From contig JAUWCU010000009.1 in the NCBI GenBank assembly GCA_030609135.1, positions 1-35,073 on the forward strand: 35,073 bases of DNA, read 5' to 3'. The position numbers and the translations under genes were made by a program. Positions 1-7,455 of the stretch are shown piece after piece. The notes beneath the pieces are model-generated. The model did no database searches. It was not told the origin of the DNA and was given only the letters and a program-made list of their open reading frames with translations. How positions within the stretch are numbered: position 1 is the first letter of the stretch; every line of letters begins with the position of its first letter. This DNA comes from Candidatus Stahliibacteriota bacterium. Its GTDB lineage: Bacteria; Hydrothermota; Tepidihabitantia; SM23-42.

Positions 1-306
1 ATACTAATCCTTGACGAACCAACCAGCCACCTTGACCTGCATCATCAATTCGCAATAATGGAACTCTTAAAAAAACTGAATAAAGAAGGTATGTCAATAA
101 TAGTAGTCAACCATGATCTCAATTTAGCAAGCCTTTATTGCGCGCGTTTGATTCTCATGCATCAAGGCAAGGTTTTTGAGCAAGGAAGTCCGAAAGATTT
201 GATAACTGAAAAGATATTGAAGCAAGTCTACCAAACTGAAGTTAAGGTCATCAGACACCCACAAAAAGATGTGCCCCACATTTTACTGAACCCTAAAGGA
301 GAATAA
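1..306 (+). CDS. ABC transporter ATP-binding protein, C-terminal part (metal-siderophore/cobalamin type)
   Basis: The frame is open from the first base, so the gene starts outside the window and only about 101 C-terminal residues are seen. They contain Walker B and the D-loop (ILILDEPTSHLDL) and the switch histidine (VVNHD), followed by the LASLYCARLILMHQGKVFEQG stretch typical of FecE/FepC/BtuD-like ATPases that power uptake of iron-siderophore, heme or cobalamin. Walker A and the signature motif are missing because of the window edge. The stop is one base before the next gene, which suggests one transcript. The substrate cannot be told from this fragment. Confidence 0.9.
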   Translation: MLILDEPTSHLDLHHQFAIMELLKKLNKEGMSIIVVNHDLNLASLYCARLILMHQGKVFEQGSPKDLITEKILKQVYQTEVKVIRHPQKDVPHILLNPKGE

Positions 307-307
307 G

Positions 308-727
308 ATGGAAATCATAAATCAGAGAATTACCCTGAAGACCAAGGGCAGCGGCGACCTTGTAAATATCACTGATGAGATATCAGAATTGCTCCAAAAG
401 TCGAAACTGACTAAGGGTAATGTCACGGTCTTTAATATCGGCTCAACCGCCGCGATCACAACCTTTGAATTCGAATCAGGTATGATAAAGGATATGCAGG
501 AGCTTTACGAAAAGCTCGTCCCCTCAAACCGACACTACCATCATGATGATACATGGGGCGACGCCAACGGGTTCAGCCATTTGCGCGCCGCGCTCCAGGG
601 ACCATCTTTGACCATACCCTTTGAAAACGGTAGCCTCTTACTGGGCACCTGGCAACAAGTCGTCCTTGCCGAGTTTGACAACCGACCGCGCCAGCGCAAA
701 ATTGTGGTCCAGATAATTGGGGAATGA
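308..727 (+). CDS. YjbQ family protein (UPF0047, secondary thiamine-phosphate synthase-like)
   Basis: A 139-residue protein of the usual length for the YjbQ/UPF0047 family. The diagnostic C-terminal half is present: HYHHDDTWGDANGFSHL with the conserved His/Asp/Asn cluster, then LLLGTWQQVVLAEFDNRPR before the last strand. E. coli YjbQ can weakly substitute for thiamine-phosphate synthase, but the native role of the family is unclear. The ATG lies one base after the ABC ATPase stop and is preceded by AAAGGAG, so it is translated as part of that operon. It ends in TGA, showing that TGA is a stop codon in this genome. Confidence 0.93.
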   Translation: MEIINQRITLKTKGSGDLVNITDEISELLQKSKLTKGNVTVFNIGSTAAITTFEFESGMIKDMQELYEKLVPSNRHYHHDDTWGDANGFSHLRAALQGPSLTIPFENGSLLLGTWQQVVLAEFDNRPRQRKIVVQIIGE

Positions 728-957
728 AAAACTATTGACTCACTAAATGTAACATGGAGATAAACGATGAAAACCTATAAATTTACTAGCATCATATGGA
801 AGGAGAAAGAAGATTATGTTTCTAAATGTCCTGAATTAGGTGTAGCTAGTTGTGGATCAAGTATTGAAGAGGCACTTGAAAATTTGAAAGAAGCAGTTGA
901 ACTTTATATAGAAAATGCTAGAGAGCTGAGGTGCCACGTGGGGTCAGACCTGGAAAC

Positions 958-1105
958 TAATACCGTTTCAAATTATCAATGTTCGATTTTCCAATTCCGT
1001 AGTGGTCGAGCTTGCTCGGCTAACAATGCAGACCAAGGTCTGCCACTACAGTTTTCTGATGTTCGCGCAAAACTAAAACACGAACTATTTGAAACGGCAC
1101 TATAA
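958..1105. mobile_element. MITE family A, copy 1
   Basis: The ends are inverted copies of each other: TAATACCGTTTCAAAT at 958-973 and ATTTGAAACGGCACTA at 1088-1103. A second, longer copy with the same ends and the same first 45 or so bases lies at 6926-7184. Between the ends is a REPIN-like double hairpin. It has no room for a gene, so it would be a non-autonomous element. It has fused to and cut short the HicB-like gene. Confidence 0.75.
999..1049. repeat. REPIN-like double hairpin (GTAG...CTAC)
   Basis: It opens with GTAG at 999-1002 and closes with the inverted CTAC at 1046-1049. Each is followed or preceded by a short hairpin (GTCGAGCTTGCTCGGC and GCAGACCAAGGTCTGC). A GTAG tetranucleotide next to a hairpin is the known signature of REP sequences recognised by RAYT transposases, and such a gene is in this window. 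Confidence 0.6.
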
Positions 1106-1122
1106 ACTACACCTGCGGTTCC

Positions 1123-1210
1123 AAATTAAATCGAGATTTTTGGATTTTTTGCAATATTAATAGAAACTTGGACAGATTGTTTAATAGACATTTTAGGAAA
1201 TCCTCACCCC
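1123..1210. repeat. Dispersed repeat R1, copy 1
   Basis: An approximately 88-base sequence beginning AAATTAAATCGAGATTTT and ending near TTTTAGGAAATCCTCACC. It recurs almost unchanged at 3345-3430 and in interrupted form around 7221-7469. No gene or obvious hairpin lies in it. Confidence 0.75.
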
Positions 1211-1416
1211 ATAACGGCAGATGTAAGTCCGTTATATCGTAAATAACGAGACCAGGGATAATAGATGCTTGATGATAGTAAAAGAACTGGATTCCCCGGT
1301 CAAGCCGGGGAATGACCCCGTAGGATTAACATCCTGAAGAATCACCCTGATTATTAGTGTGCATAAGAAAAAGATCAGCCCTAACGAAGGTATATTTGAC
1401 CCCATCAGACCTTCCT

Positions 1417-3198
1417 TTATTTTTTTCTCGTATCCCTTTTTGCCACAACTACTTGATTCCCACCACTCTTTTTCCCCTCATAGAGGGCATTATCCGCTTG
1501 TTTGATACAGTCATTAATGTCCATAATTTTATCGTATACACTGACACCAAAGGTCATATGAATCAGGAGTTTATGTTTTCCTGAATGATATATACTATTG
1601 GCAATCTTTTCCCTCAGTTTCTCAGCCGAAATTATTCCTCCCTCCAGGTTAGTCTCTGGTAAAAAAAACAGAAATTCCTCACCTCCCCAGCGGCAGATAA
1701 AATCTTGCATTCTTATACTTTTGCGCATTAAATTGCTTATTGAAATGAGTATGGAATCACCTACGTTGTGCCCATATTTATCATTGAGTTTCTTGAATCC
1801 ATCGATATCACATAGCACCAAAACAAAAGGCTTTTTACTCCTTTCGAAGCGAATCTTTTCCATTCTAATCTTCTCTAATATGTCACGTCGGTTTGGTAAC
1901 TTTGTAAGTGGGTCAGTTCTTGAGAGCAGATCTAATTTTTCATTCATCTTTATCTTCAGACGATAAAGATAAACCAAGAAAACGATAATAGATAGAGTAA
2001 TAATGAGTAAGAAAATAAACATTCTCTTTCTTGATTGTTCAATTATTCTATCTTTTTTAAGCAGTTCGATTTCTCTTTCTTTCTTCTCTGTCTCATATTT
2101 TGTTTGCATCTCGGCAATCCTCTTACTGCCTTCTTCAGTATAAATACTATCCTTTACTTCTGAATACAACCTATAATATTCAAAAGCCTTCTTGTAATTA
2201 CCTTTCTTGGAATATAATTTGGATAAATGTCTGTAGCTATCTTGTATTGAGATTTTAGCTCCAATTTCTTTAGCTAAATTCAACCCCTGGTTAACATATG
2301 AAAATGCCTCATCATAATTTCTAAGTTCTAGGTAAATGCTTCCAATGTTATTTAGAGAAATAGCAAGACCATATTTATTCCCAATTTCCTTCTCAATTTT
2401 TAATGATTTCAGCTGATATTCTAAAGCTTTCTTATAATCCCCTGAAATTCTATAAACCAATCCGATGTTGTTTAAAGAAGCAGCAATACCTTTTTTATTT
2501 TCAATCTCTTCGTAAATCTTCAATGATTTCAGATAATATTCTAAAGCCCTGTTGCTATTATCCATATTATCATAAACGATTCCAATATTATTTAAAGAAG
2601 CAGCAGTCCCATCCTTATCCCCTATCATTTCCCTTATTTTTAATGATTGTAAATAATATTCTAAAGCCTTATCATATTTGCCCAAATTATCGTAAATAAT
2701 ACCAATGTCGTTTAAAGTAGAGGCAACATCTTTTCTATTACCAATTATTTCTCGCATTTTCAATGATTCCAGATAATATTCTAAAGCCTTATCATAATTA
2801 CCTAGATCAACATATATCCTGCCAATATTGTAGAAGGAGGCAGCGATACCATTCTTATCCCCGATTTGTTTTCTTATTTCCAACGATTTTAAATCATATT
2901 CTAATGCCATTTCATAGTTTCCCAAATAATAGTATCCCGATCCAAAATTGTGTAAAGAAAGTGCTTTCCCTTTTCTGTAACCCAATTTTTGTGACAACTC
3001 AAGGGCTTCTTTACTGTATTCTAATGTTTTTTGGGGTGATATTTCTCTATATGCTCTTGCTAATTCATCTAACACTTCGACTTTTTCTTTCCCTGAAACG
3101 GTTGGAAGTTTTTTCTCCAATTCTTCTATCTTTTCAGCGGAAAAAAGAAAACTGGAAAACAGCAGCATTGCAATGAAACAATGTAGATATCTTCTCAT
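1417..3198 (-). CDS. TPR-repeat sensor with C-terminal GGDEF diguanylate cyclase
   Basis: A 593-residue protein predicted to make cyclic di-GMP in response to a periplasmic signal. Residues 1-21 look like a signal peptide. About seven tetratricopeptide repeats of 40 residues follow (pattern SLNNIGxxYxxxGxYxKALEYYLKSL). A charged coiled coil leads to one membrane helix (about 392-414), and a cytoplasmic GGDEF domain ends the protein. The active-site motif is GGEEF (about 505-509), with an RxxD inhibitory site (RMQD) five residues before it, so the cyclase looks active and product-inhibited. The ATG at 3198 is chosen over an upstream TTG at 3213 because a -10 hexamer lies six bases before it. 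It is monocistronic, flanked by repeat islands. Confidence 0.93.
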   Translation of the reverse strand: MRRYLHCFIAMLLFSSFLFSAEKIEELEKKLPTVSGKEKVEVLDELARAYREISPQKTLEYSKEALELSQKLGYRKGKALSLHNFGSGYYYLGNYEMALEYDLKSLEIRKQIGDKNGIAASFYNIGRIYVDLGNYDKALEYYLESLKMREIIGNRKDVASTLNDIGIIYDNLGKYDKALEYYLQSLKIREMIGDKDGTAASLNNIGIVYDNMDNSNRALEYYLKSLKIYEEIENKKGIAASLNNIGLVYRISGDYKKALEYQLKSLKIEKEIGNKYGLAISLNNIGSIYLELRNYDEAFSYVNQGLNLAKEIGAKISIQDSYRHLSKLYSKKGNYKKAFEYYRLYSEVKDSIYTEEGSKRIAEMQTKYETEKKEREIELLKKDRIIEQSRKRMFIFLLIITLSIIVFLVYLYRLKIKMNEKLDLLSRTDPLTKLPNRRDILEKIRMEKIRFERSKKPFVLVLCDIDGFKKLNDKYGHNVGDSILISISNLMRKSIRMQDFICRWGGEEFLFFLPETNLEGGIISAEKLREKIANSIYHSGKHKLLIHMTFGVSVYDKIMDINDCIKQADNALYEGKKSGGNQVVVAKRDTRKK

Positions 3199-3204
3199 AT
3201 TTAA

Positions 3205-3233
3205 AGAATACAATAATTAGTTCGTTTTGTCAA
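3205..3233 (-). promoter_or_regulatory. Sigma-70-type promoter, leaderless, for the TPR-GGDEF gene
   Basis: On the minus strand TTGACA (3228-3233), a 17-base spacer and TATTCT (3205-3210) lie six bases before the ATG. Transcription should begin at or next to the start codon. No ribosome binding site is visible. Confidence 0.7.
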
Positions 3234-3257
3234 TATTAAGATGCTCATTTGTGTAAT

Positions 3258-3298
3258 TGGGGTCAAATCCCCGTTATAACGAGATAACGAGGGCAGGC
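3258..3298 (+). repeat. 41-base direct repeat, copy 1
   Basis: Identical over 41 bases to 4872-4912. It begins TGGGGTCAAATCCCCG and includes TTATAACGAGATAACGAGG. The two copies flank the XRE regulator and P-domain lipoprotein genes. Confidence 0.85.
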
Positions 3299-3344
3299 AG
3301 TGATAATAAAAAGATTACGCCGATGACAAAATAAAATCTTACCG

Positions 3345-3430
3345 AAATTAAATCGAGATTTTTTGATTTTTCGCAGCATTAACAGAAACTTGGACAGATT
3401 GTTTAATAGACATTTTAGGAAACCCTCACC
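3345..3430. repeat. Dispersed repeat R1, copy 2
   Basis: Nearly identical to 1123-1210. The stretch GCAGCATTAACAGAAACTTG is continuous here, whereas at 7.2-7.5 kb it is split by an inserted element. This makes it a reference for the empty site. Confidence 0.75.
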
Positions 3431-3529
3431 TTTACCCCGTGAAATACAACGTTTTTAAGGGTAATAAGGTAATAGTTTAGTTTTTCCTAAATCGCTTTTC
3501 AATAAACGAAGAACAAACAGATAAACGGA

Positions 3530-3578
3530 GTAGCAGAACTTGTTCTGCGCTGTTTTGATGCGAGACAAGTCTCGCTAC
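3530..3578. repeat. REPIN-like double hairpin (GTAG...CTAC)
   Basis: GTAG followed by the perfect hairpin CAGAACTTGTTCTG, a short spacer, the perfect hairpin CGAGACAAGTCTCG and CTAC. This matches REP units in inverted pairs. Confidence 0.65.
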
Positions 3579-3700
3579 TCCATTTTTTGAATTCTCGGTC
3601 ACCCTGTAAAAATTTGACCCCATTTCAGCTGTTAAACACGATTTATATTACGGGTTCACAATATGTTTATACGGGGATAAAAAAATTGAAATAATCAGAA

Positions 3701-4021
3701 CTACTTCTTTTCGATTTCGGTTTTGCCCAGCTCTTTAGCGAAATTTAATAGCTTTAGAGCTTTTTTTAATGTATCAACATTCGATCCAACACCTGGTCTC
3801 TCGTCAGGGAAAGAAACAAGCTCGGGTAGTGAAATATTGAATGCCTTGGCTATTTTTTCTAAAGAAGTGATAGTGGGGTTTTTCTCTGTTCTTTCAATTT
3901 CGCCAATATAGGTGAAGTGTAGATCAGCTTTCTCGGCTAATTGTTCTTGTGTCATCTTGTTTATTTTACGTAGCTGTCTGATTCGCCTGGCCAATTTGGA
4001 TAAAATGGACTTTTTCTGCAT
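3701..4021 (-). CDS. XRE-family helix-turn-helix regulator
   Basis: A 106-residue protein whose residues 10-65 form a Cro/C1-type HTH: RIRQLRKINKMTQEQLAEKA, then a recognition helix around HFTYIGEIERTEKNPTI, then SLEKIAKAFNISLPEL. The remaining tail is basic and helical. It is divergent from the P-domain lipoprotein gene with only 100 bases between them, so it may control that gene or itself. Phage-type repressors and solitary stress regulators look alike at this level. A TATAGT hexamer (4027-4032, minus) lies five bases before the ATG without a clear -35, and no ribosome binding site is seen. Confidence 0.9.
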   Translation of the reverse strand: MQKKSILSKLARRIRQLRKINKMTQEQLAEKADLHFTYIGEIERTEKNPTITSLEKIAKAFNISLPELVSFPDERPGVGSNVDTLKKALKLLNFAKELGKTEIEKK

Positions 4022-4076
4022 AGCAGACTATATCCTGTGAATAACCGTTCTCCAGAGGCTATAGCTATAAAAATGC

Positions 4077-4104
4077 TTGACAAGTAGGCCATGGTACATA
4101 TAAT
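4077..4104 (+). promoter_or_regulatory. Sigma-70-type promoter for the P-domain lipoprotein
   Basis: Perfect TTGACA (4077-4082), a 16-base spacer and perfect TATAAT (4099-4104). Unlike several neighbours, the transcript has a short leader with AAAGGAGG at 4113-4120. Confidence 0.75.
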
Positions 4105-4121
4105 TCATCATTAAAGGAGGA

Positions 4122-4817
4122 ATGATGAAAAAATATATACTCCTAATAGGCCTTATCATATTGATGGGCTATATAAGTTGTGGTGGAAATACTGCTCCGA
4201 TTATCACCGATATTGCATTCAACCCGAATCAACCCAGTCCAGGAAGTGATGTGACCTGTACTGTTTCAGCTACTGATGAAGATGGAGATCCGCTTACTTA
4301 TGCCTGGTCAGCCAATAATGGAACTTTTGCATCCAATACAGGAAACCCAGTTACGTGGACCGCTCCTAATAGTGAAGGCACTTATTCGATAGAAGTAGAG
4401 GCTTCAGACGGTGTCGATATAGATACGTATAGTGAAAACATTCAAGTTGCTACTGGTGTGGGTTCAGTATCTGGCAGCAATCCTAATTCTATTCAAATAT
4501 TGGATGGATATTACAGTGCCCTCGGCATTACTATATCAGGTGCACCTGCAGGTGCAGAGGTCGATTCAATTACATTTACAATCAATATCGACCATACAAG
4601 TTATAGTGATTTAACCGTTGATATGTATGCACCAGATAGTGTTTATACCAGATACTGGGAATTTAACTATCCAGGCGGAAGCCAAACAAGAACTAGTTCA
4701 ATCTTGGCTGGTAGACCAGTGAATGGTGATTGGTGGCTCACTGTTACTGATTGGATTATGAATGGTGAAGAAGGAATGTTTAACGGGTGGAATATTACGA
4801 TTTATTACGAAGAGTAA
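4122..4817 (+). CDS. Lipoprotein with Ig/PKD-like and proprotein-convertase P-like domains
   Basis: About 231 residues. The N-terminus is a lipoprotein signal ending in GYISC, so it should be a lipid-anchored envelope protein. Residues 25-110 resemble an Ig/PKD-type beta domain (NQPSPGSDVTCTVSATDEDG, DPLTYAWSANNGTF). Residues 115-231 resemble a kexin/subtilisin P-domain, with a PVNGDWWLTVTDW core and GWNITIYYEE end. No protease domain is attached, so this is probably a surface adhesion or structural protein. Two in-frame ATGs (4122, 4125) follow AAAGGAGG; the second has the better spacing. It is flanked by 41-base direct repeats. Confidence 0.85.
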   Translation: MMKKYILLIGLIILMGYISCGGNTAPIITDIAFNPNQPSPGSDVTCTVSATDEDGDPLTYAWSANNGTFASNTGNPVTWTAPNSEGTYSIEVEASDGVDIDTYSENIQVATGVGSVSGSNPNSIQILDGYYSALGITISGAPAGAEVDSITFTINIDHTSYSDLTVDMYAPDSVYTRYWEFNYPGGSQTRTSSILAGRPVNGDWWLTVTDWIMNGEEGMFNGWNITIYYEE

Positions 4818-4871
4818 ACAAACTGGCAACACAAACACTACGGATGTTCTTGCGGTTCTAAAATCATGGAA

Positions 4872-4912
4872 TGGGGTCAAATCCCCGTTATAACGAGATA
4901 ACGAGGGCAGGC
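4872..4912 (+). repeat. 41-base direct repeat, copy 2
   Basis: Exact match to 3258-3298. Here no inverted ATTTGACCCCA partner follows, so it may be the scar of a once longer island. Confidence 0.85.
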
Positions 4913-4950
4913 TAAACACTTTACATTAGGGGTTTTAAGTCATTTACTAT

Positions 4951-5181
4951 CTATTTGAGTTCAGCAAATTCTTCAACCGGAACCTTGAGTTGTTTTTTTG
5001 GTTTCTTCTTAGCTGATAAAATTTTCACGAATTCTTTCTCGATTGTCTTCAAGACATCAACTTTAAAATATTGTTCACCACAATACTCGCATTCTTCGCA
5101 TGGCACATTATTTACAACCAAAAAGTGCCTAAATGGTACAAATCTGTCACAAGGTAACACAGCGGAAGTGTGGAAATCCAC
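4951..5181 (-). CDS. YgiT-type zinc-finger protein (MqsA-like antitoxin N-domain), probably clipped at its 5' end
   Basis: A 76-residue frame from a GTG. HFLVVNNVPCEECEYCGEQYF carries the second CxxC pair and the typical VPxEECEYCGE core of YgiT/MqsA antitoxins, and a basic tail follows. Normal members begin with another CxxC pair. Here the first 15 or so residues are read from a 72-base inverted repeat (5148-5219) and contain only one Cys, so a complete four-Cys zinc site is not obvious. No toxin partner is next to it. It is either a damaged antitoxin or one with an unusual N-terminus. Confidence 0.55.
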   Translation of the reverse strand: MDFHTSAVLPCDRFVPFRHFLVVNNVPCEECEYCGEQYFKVDVLKTIEKEFVKILSAKKKPKKQLKVPVEEFAELK

Positions 5182-5219
5182 TAATACACTTTTTCTAAAA
5201 TCCGTTGTGTTACCTTGTG
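5148..5219. repeat. Short inverted-repeat element at the YgiT-like gene start
   Basis: 19-base arms, CACAAGGTAACACAGCGGA (5148-5166) and TCCGTTGTGTTACCTTGTG (5201-5219), are inverted copies with one mismatch around a 34-base centre. It overlaps the first codons of the YgiT-like gene. It may be an inserted palindrome or an operator for autoregulation. Confidence 0.7.
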
Positions 5220-5241
5220 CTATTTTTTGCTAGAGACATAA

Positions 5242-5269
5242 TTGACTTTTGAATCCCTGCACATATAAT
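5242..5269 (+). promoter_or_regulatory. Sigma-70-type promoter, leaderless geometry, for the 447-aa membrane protein
   Basis: TTGACT (5242-5247), 16-base spacer, TATAAT (5264-5269), then six bases to the ATG at 5276. The next AGGAGG lies inside the coding region, after the ATG. Confidence 0.7.
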
Positions 5270-5275
5270 CTACAG

Positions 5276-6619
5276 ATGAAAGGAGGAATAAGGATCGTAG
5301 TATGGGCTGTTATCGTTTTATTGATTTTGTTGGTACTTTATCCAATCCTGAAACCACGATTTCTTTTGTATCGTGTACGCAATAATCCTCTCTTCAGAGA
5401 ATTCGACAAGTGTACATTAGTCAGTAATGAGTTTAAGTATGAAAACGTAGATAAATTCACATGGAAAAAACTGTACACTAGAAAATATACAGAGATAATT
5501 TTTTCATTTCGAGATACCCTTTCGGAACATAGAATTGTCTACAACTATAGGATATTTGTTCATCTAAATTGTGATACTATAACTGGAATTTTTCTTGAAG
5601 GAGATATTCCGCTAACTAAAGATAACACAGTCAGGAAAACTATATCTGATATGGAACAAGATTCCAGTTTGGCACAAGTCATTGCTTGCTCGGATGTTAA
5701 GGAATGCCATAAGGACTATTGGAATTTTCTCTTTACCGGGAAGCAAGATACCATCAAATATGCAAATATACCTGGAGTTACCTACTTCAAATTATCAAAC
5801 ACGCCTGGACGGCTTTCAGCCTTATCTCATTTTAATGTTTTTCGATCAATGACGGAAGAAAAAGGATTCGCGCTAGCGGATTTTGATTCGCTGCGGTATC
5901 TTAAGCATTCACATACGTGGCGAATGCAAGCGTACTGCTCTCAATGCAGCCTTGACATTGTAGAAGTTGGTAACTATGCAGTTTCTCAAGCGCATTTGAA
6001 ATGGCTTTCAAAGCCTGATACGATAAACCCTAACTTCTTGAAGACGAAAGTATTCAACAAACTGCTGGCGACAGGTCTGACCAAAGATTATATAAACAAG
6101 AAAATGTTCTTAGAGGAAAAAGGTGCGACTAGGCTTGCCGATTATTACAAACGTGGTGACAAGATAATCGAAGCATCTCGTATCGTTGGTTATTTCAAAT
6201 ACAGGTGGCGTACAGACAGTTGGATTGACAAGCTGCACGGTGGATTGAAACTGAAAATCTATTTCACATATTTCATGAACCGCAGAGATCTTGAGACAAT
6301 ACGAATAGGCCTATCACCAAGTAATTTCCACGACAGAATCACCCTACATCCCCTGGATAATATTGTCGATTATGATGTAATTACGCGAATAAGTTCCGAG
6401 ATCGACACAACCGACCTAAACTTCAAAATTAGGCAAAACGGTAACATTGTCATAACTTTTGTCTACGATAAGCACACATATGAGGTTGATGTTGAAACAG
6501 GAGACATAAAGAAGGAACGGTATTGGGGAGTCGGAATGAGTTGTTGTCCACCATATGACAGACATCTATATGGTCAAATGGAAGGACAGGTAAATGGCAA
6601 GAGAGACAAAAAGCCATGA
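5276..6619 (+). CDS. Membrane-anchored protein of unknown function
   Basis: Not recognised. From the ATG at 5276 it has 447 residues; a start nine codons earlier is open but overlaps the promoter. Residues 5-27 form one hydrophobic helix (IVVWAVIVLLILLVLYPIL), so it is a signal-anchored protein, most of it probably outside the inner membrane. The rest is a mixed alpha/beta sequence rich in Tyr, Lys and Arg, with scattered Cys (CSQCSLDIVE, MSCCPPYDRHLYG) that could form disulfides. Pairs of beta-rich blocks near the end (DLNFKIRQNGNIVITFVYDK) look like an extracytoplasmic domain. It stands alone between repeat blocks. Confidence 0.75.
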   Translation: MKGGIRIVVWAVIVLLILLVLYPILKPRFLLYRVRNNPLFREFDKCTLVSNEFKYENVDKFTWKKLYTRKYTEIIFSFRDTLSEHRIVYNYRIFVHLNCDTITGIFLEGDIPLTKDNTVRKTISDMEQDSSLAQVIACSDVKECHKDYWNFLFTGKQDTIKYANIPGVTYFKLSNTPGRLSALSHFNVFRSMTEEKGFALADFDSLRYLKHSHTWRMQAYCSQCSLDIVEVGNYAVSQAHLKWLSKPDTINPNFLKTKVFNKLLATGLTKDYINKKMFLEEKGATRLADYYKRGDKIIEASRIVGYFKYRWRTDSWIDKLHGGLKLKIYFTYFMNRRDLETIRIGLSPSNFHDRITLHPLDNIVDYDVITRISSEIDTTDLNFKIRQNGNIVITFVYDKHTYEVDVETGDIKKERYWGVGMSCCPPYDRHLYGQMEGQVNGKRDKKP

Positions 6620-6925
6620 TTACATGCACATTTCCAAAGCAAAAAGAGCGGTTTCACGAAGTCCCAAAAATGTAATTGTTTAGTTGGTTTCTACAGCAAA
6701 CCCGTAAAAATCAGCATCCTCGTTTTCTGCAAGAGAAACGAGAGTGGGGAGAAAAAAAGTGGGAGATATGGGGTCAGACCCGGAAACTAGTATTCTTTAA
6801 CATTAATTTCTGCTGGGTGTCATTCCCGCGAAAGCGGGAATCCAGAAGATTTCTTCCTGTGGATTGCCCGATCAAGTCGGGCAATGACAACATGGTGTTT
6901 TCAAGAATTTATGTCACAGAGCACT

Positions 6926-7184
6926 AGTGCCGTTTCAAATTATTAATGTTCGATTTTCCAATTCCGTAGTGGTCGAGCCCTGTGAAACACTACAAGACTG
7001 AAGACGAAAAACAAACACAAATTTCATAACAAGGACAATACATGCAAAGAAACATTTGTTTGTTATTTCACGGGGCGAGCCTATCTTGAGTTATAGCAAG
7101 AGGTTTGTTCAACAGATATTTGCAGAGTGAACTCTGCCACTACATGGATCATGAATAACTGCAGAACTATTTGAAACGGTACTA
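6926..7184. mobile_element. MITE family A, copy 2
   Basis: Left end TAGTGCCGTTTCAAAT and right end ATTTGAAACGGTACTA, matching the copy at 958-1105 including the following AATGTTCGATTTTCCAATTC. The centre holds the same GTAG...CTAC REPIN (from 6966), which is itself interrupted by a 98-base element. Confidence 0.75.
6978..7075. mobile_element. 98-base inverted-repeat element with 4-base target duplication
   Basis: Ends CCCTGTGAAA and TTTCACGGGG are inverted copies with one mismatch. Both sides carry CGAG (6974-6977 and 7076-7079), the expected footprint of insertion. In MITE A copy 1 the corresponding site reads GTCGAGCTTG with no insertion. Confidence 0.7.
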
Positions 7185-7252
7185 TAAATTAACGTCTTTT
7201 ATCAAAATAAGATCTTATTTAAATTAAGATTTTTGGATTTTTAGCAGTATTA

Positions 7253-7455
7253 TTACGGAGAACATTAAATAGTTTAATTTGATAGTTCTCCATAGCTTGC
7301 TACAGAGTTTCTTCTGTCATTCCCTGGCTTGCCTGTCCTCTGATCCCCTGATCAAGTCAGAGGACAGGCTTGATCAGGGGGACCAGGGAATCCAGGAAAA
7401 TGACGACATACATTGAGCAGTATTTGATTAAACTATTTAATGGTCTCCTTAGTAA
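7253..7455. mobile_element. MITE family B, copy 1, inserted in repeat R1
   Basis: Left end TTACGGAGAACATTAAATAG, right end the inverse, ending GGTCTCCTTAGTAA. The inverted arms agree over about 22 bases apart from a 3-base gap. It separates GCAGTATTA from CAGAAACTTGGACA, which are contiguous in R1 copies 1 and 2. Its cargo is a palindrome with CATTCCCTGG/CCAGGGAATC arms and inner hairpins. Confidence 0.8.

Larger units (their letters stand above)
767..1105 (+). pseudogene. HicB-like antitoxin, 3' part replaced by repeat DNA
   Basis: Residues 1 to about 55 match the partial RNase H-like fold of HicB antitoxins (MKTYKFTSIIWKEKEDYVSK, then CPELGVASCGSSIEEALENLKEAVELY). From about base 932 the frame runs into repeat DNA: the TGGGGTCAGACC end and an inverted-repeat element also found near 6.9 kb. 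The last 57 or so codons are therefore not native, and the C-terminal DNA-binding part expected in many HicB proteins is missing. No HicA toxin gene lies on either side. A weak GGAG sits 9 bases before the ATG. It is probably a decayed orphan antitoxin, though a short protein could still be made. Confidence 0.7.
939..1404. mobile_element. Composite repeat island bounded by TGGGGTCA ends
   Basis: The left edge reads TGGGGTCAGACC (939-950) and the right edge ATTTGACCCCA (1394-1404), the same end motif in inverted orientation. Inside are a small inverted-repeat element (958-1105), a dispersed repeat (1123-1210) and a palindrome with arms ATTCCCCGG/CCGGGGAAT (1291-1312). No coding function is seen. 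The same end motif forms the start of the terminal repeats of the RAYT gene at 31.85 kb, so the island may be a passive unit related to it. That relation is inferred. Confidence 0.5.
3258..3622. mobile_element. Composite repeat island bounded by TGGGGTCAAAT ends
   Basis: Left edge TGGGGTCAAAT at 3258, right edge ATTTGACCCCA at 3612-3622. It contains the first copy of a 41-base direct repeat (3258-3298), repeat R1 copy 2 (3345-3430) and a REPIN-like hairpin pair (3530-3578). The last 35 or so bases (ATTCTCGGTCA...TTTGACCCCA) match the right end of the element at 18251-18480. No open frame of interest is present. Confidence 0.5.

Noticed and set aside
2400-3050. Regularly spaced repeats, considered as a CRISPR array
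   Set aside because: The period is 120 bases, in frame, and encodes TPR units; there are no short identical repeats with unique spacers. No Cas gene is present.
2403-3176. Two plus-strand frames opposite the TPR-GGDEF gene
   Set aside because: They mirror the 120-base TPR repeats and show the same period. Not real genes.
4955-5233. 92-codon frame on the plus strand
   Set aside because: It is the antisense of the YgiT-like gene and of its palindrome, with no start signal.
6676-6927. Open frame of 83 codons
   Set aside because: It runs through the TGGGGTCA end and the CATTCCCGCGAAAGCGGGAAT palindrome, so it is repeat DNA.
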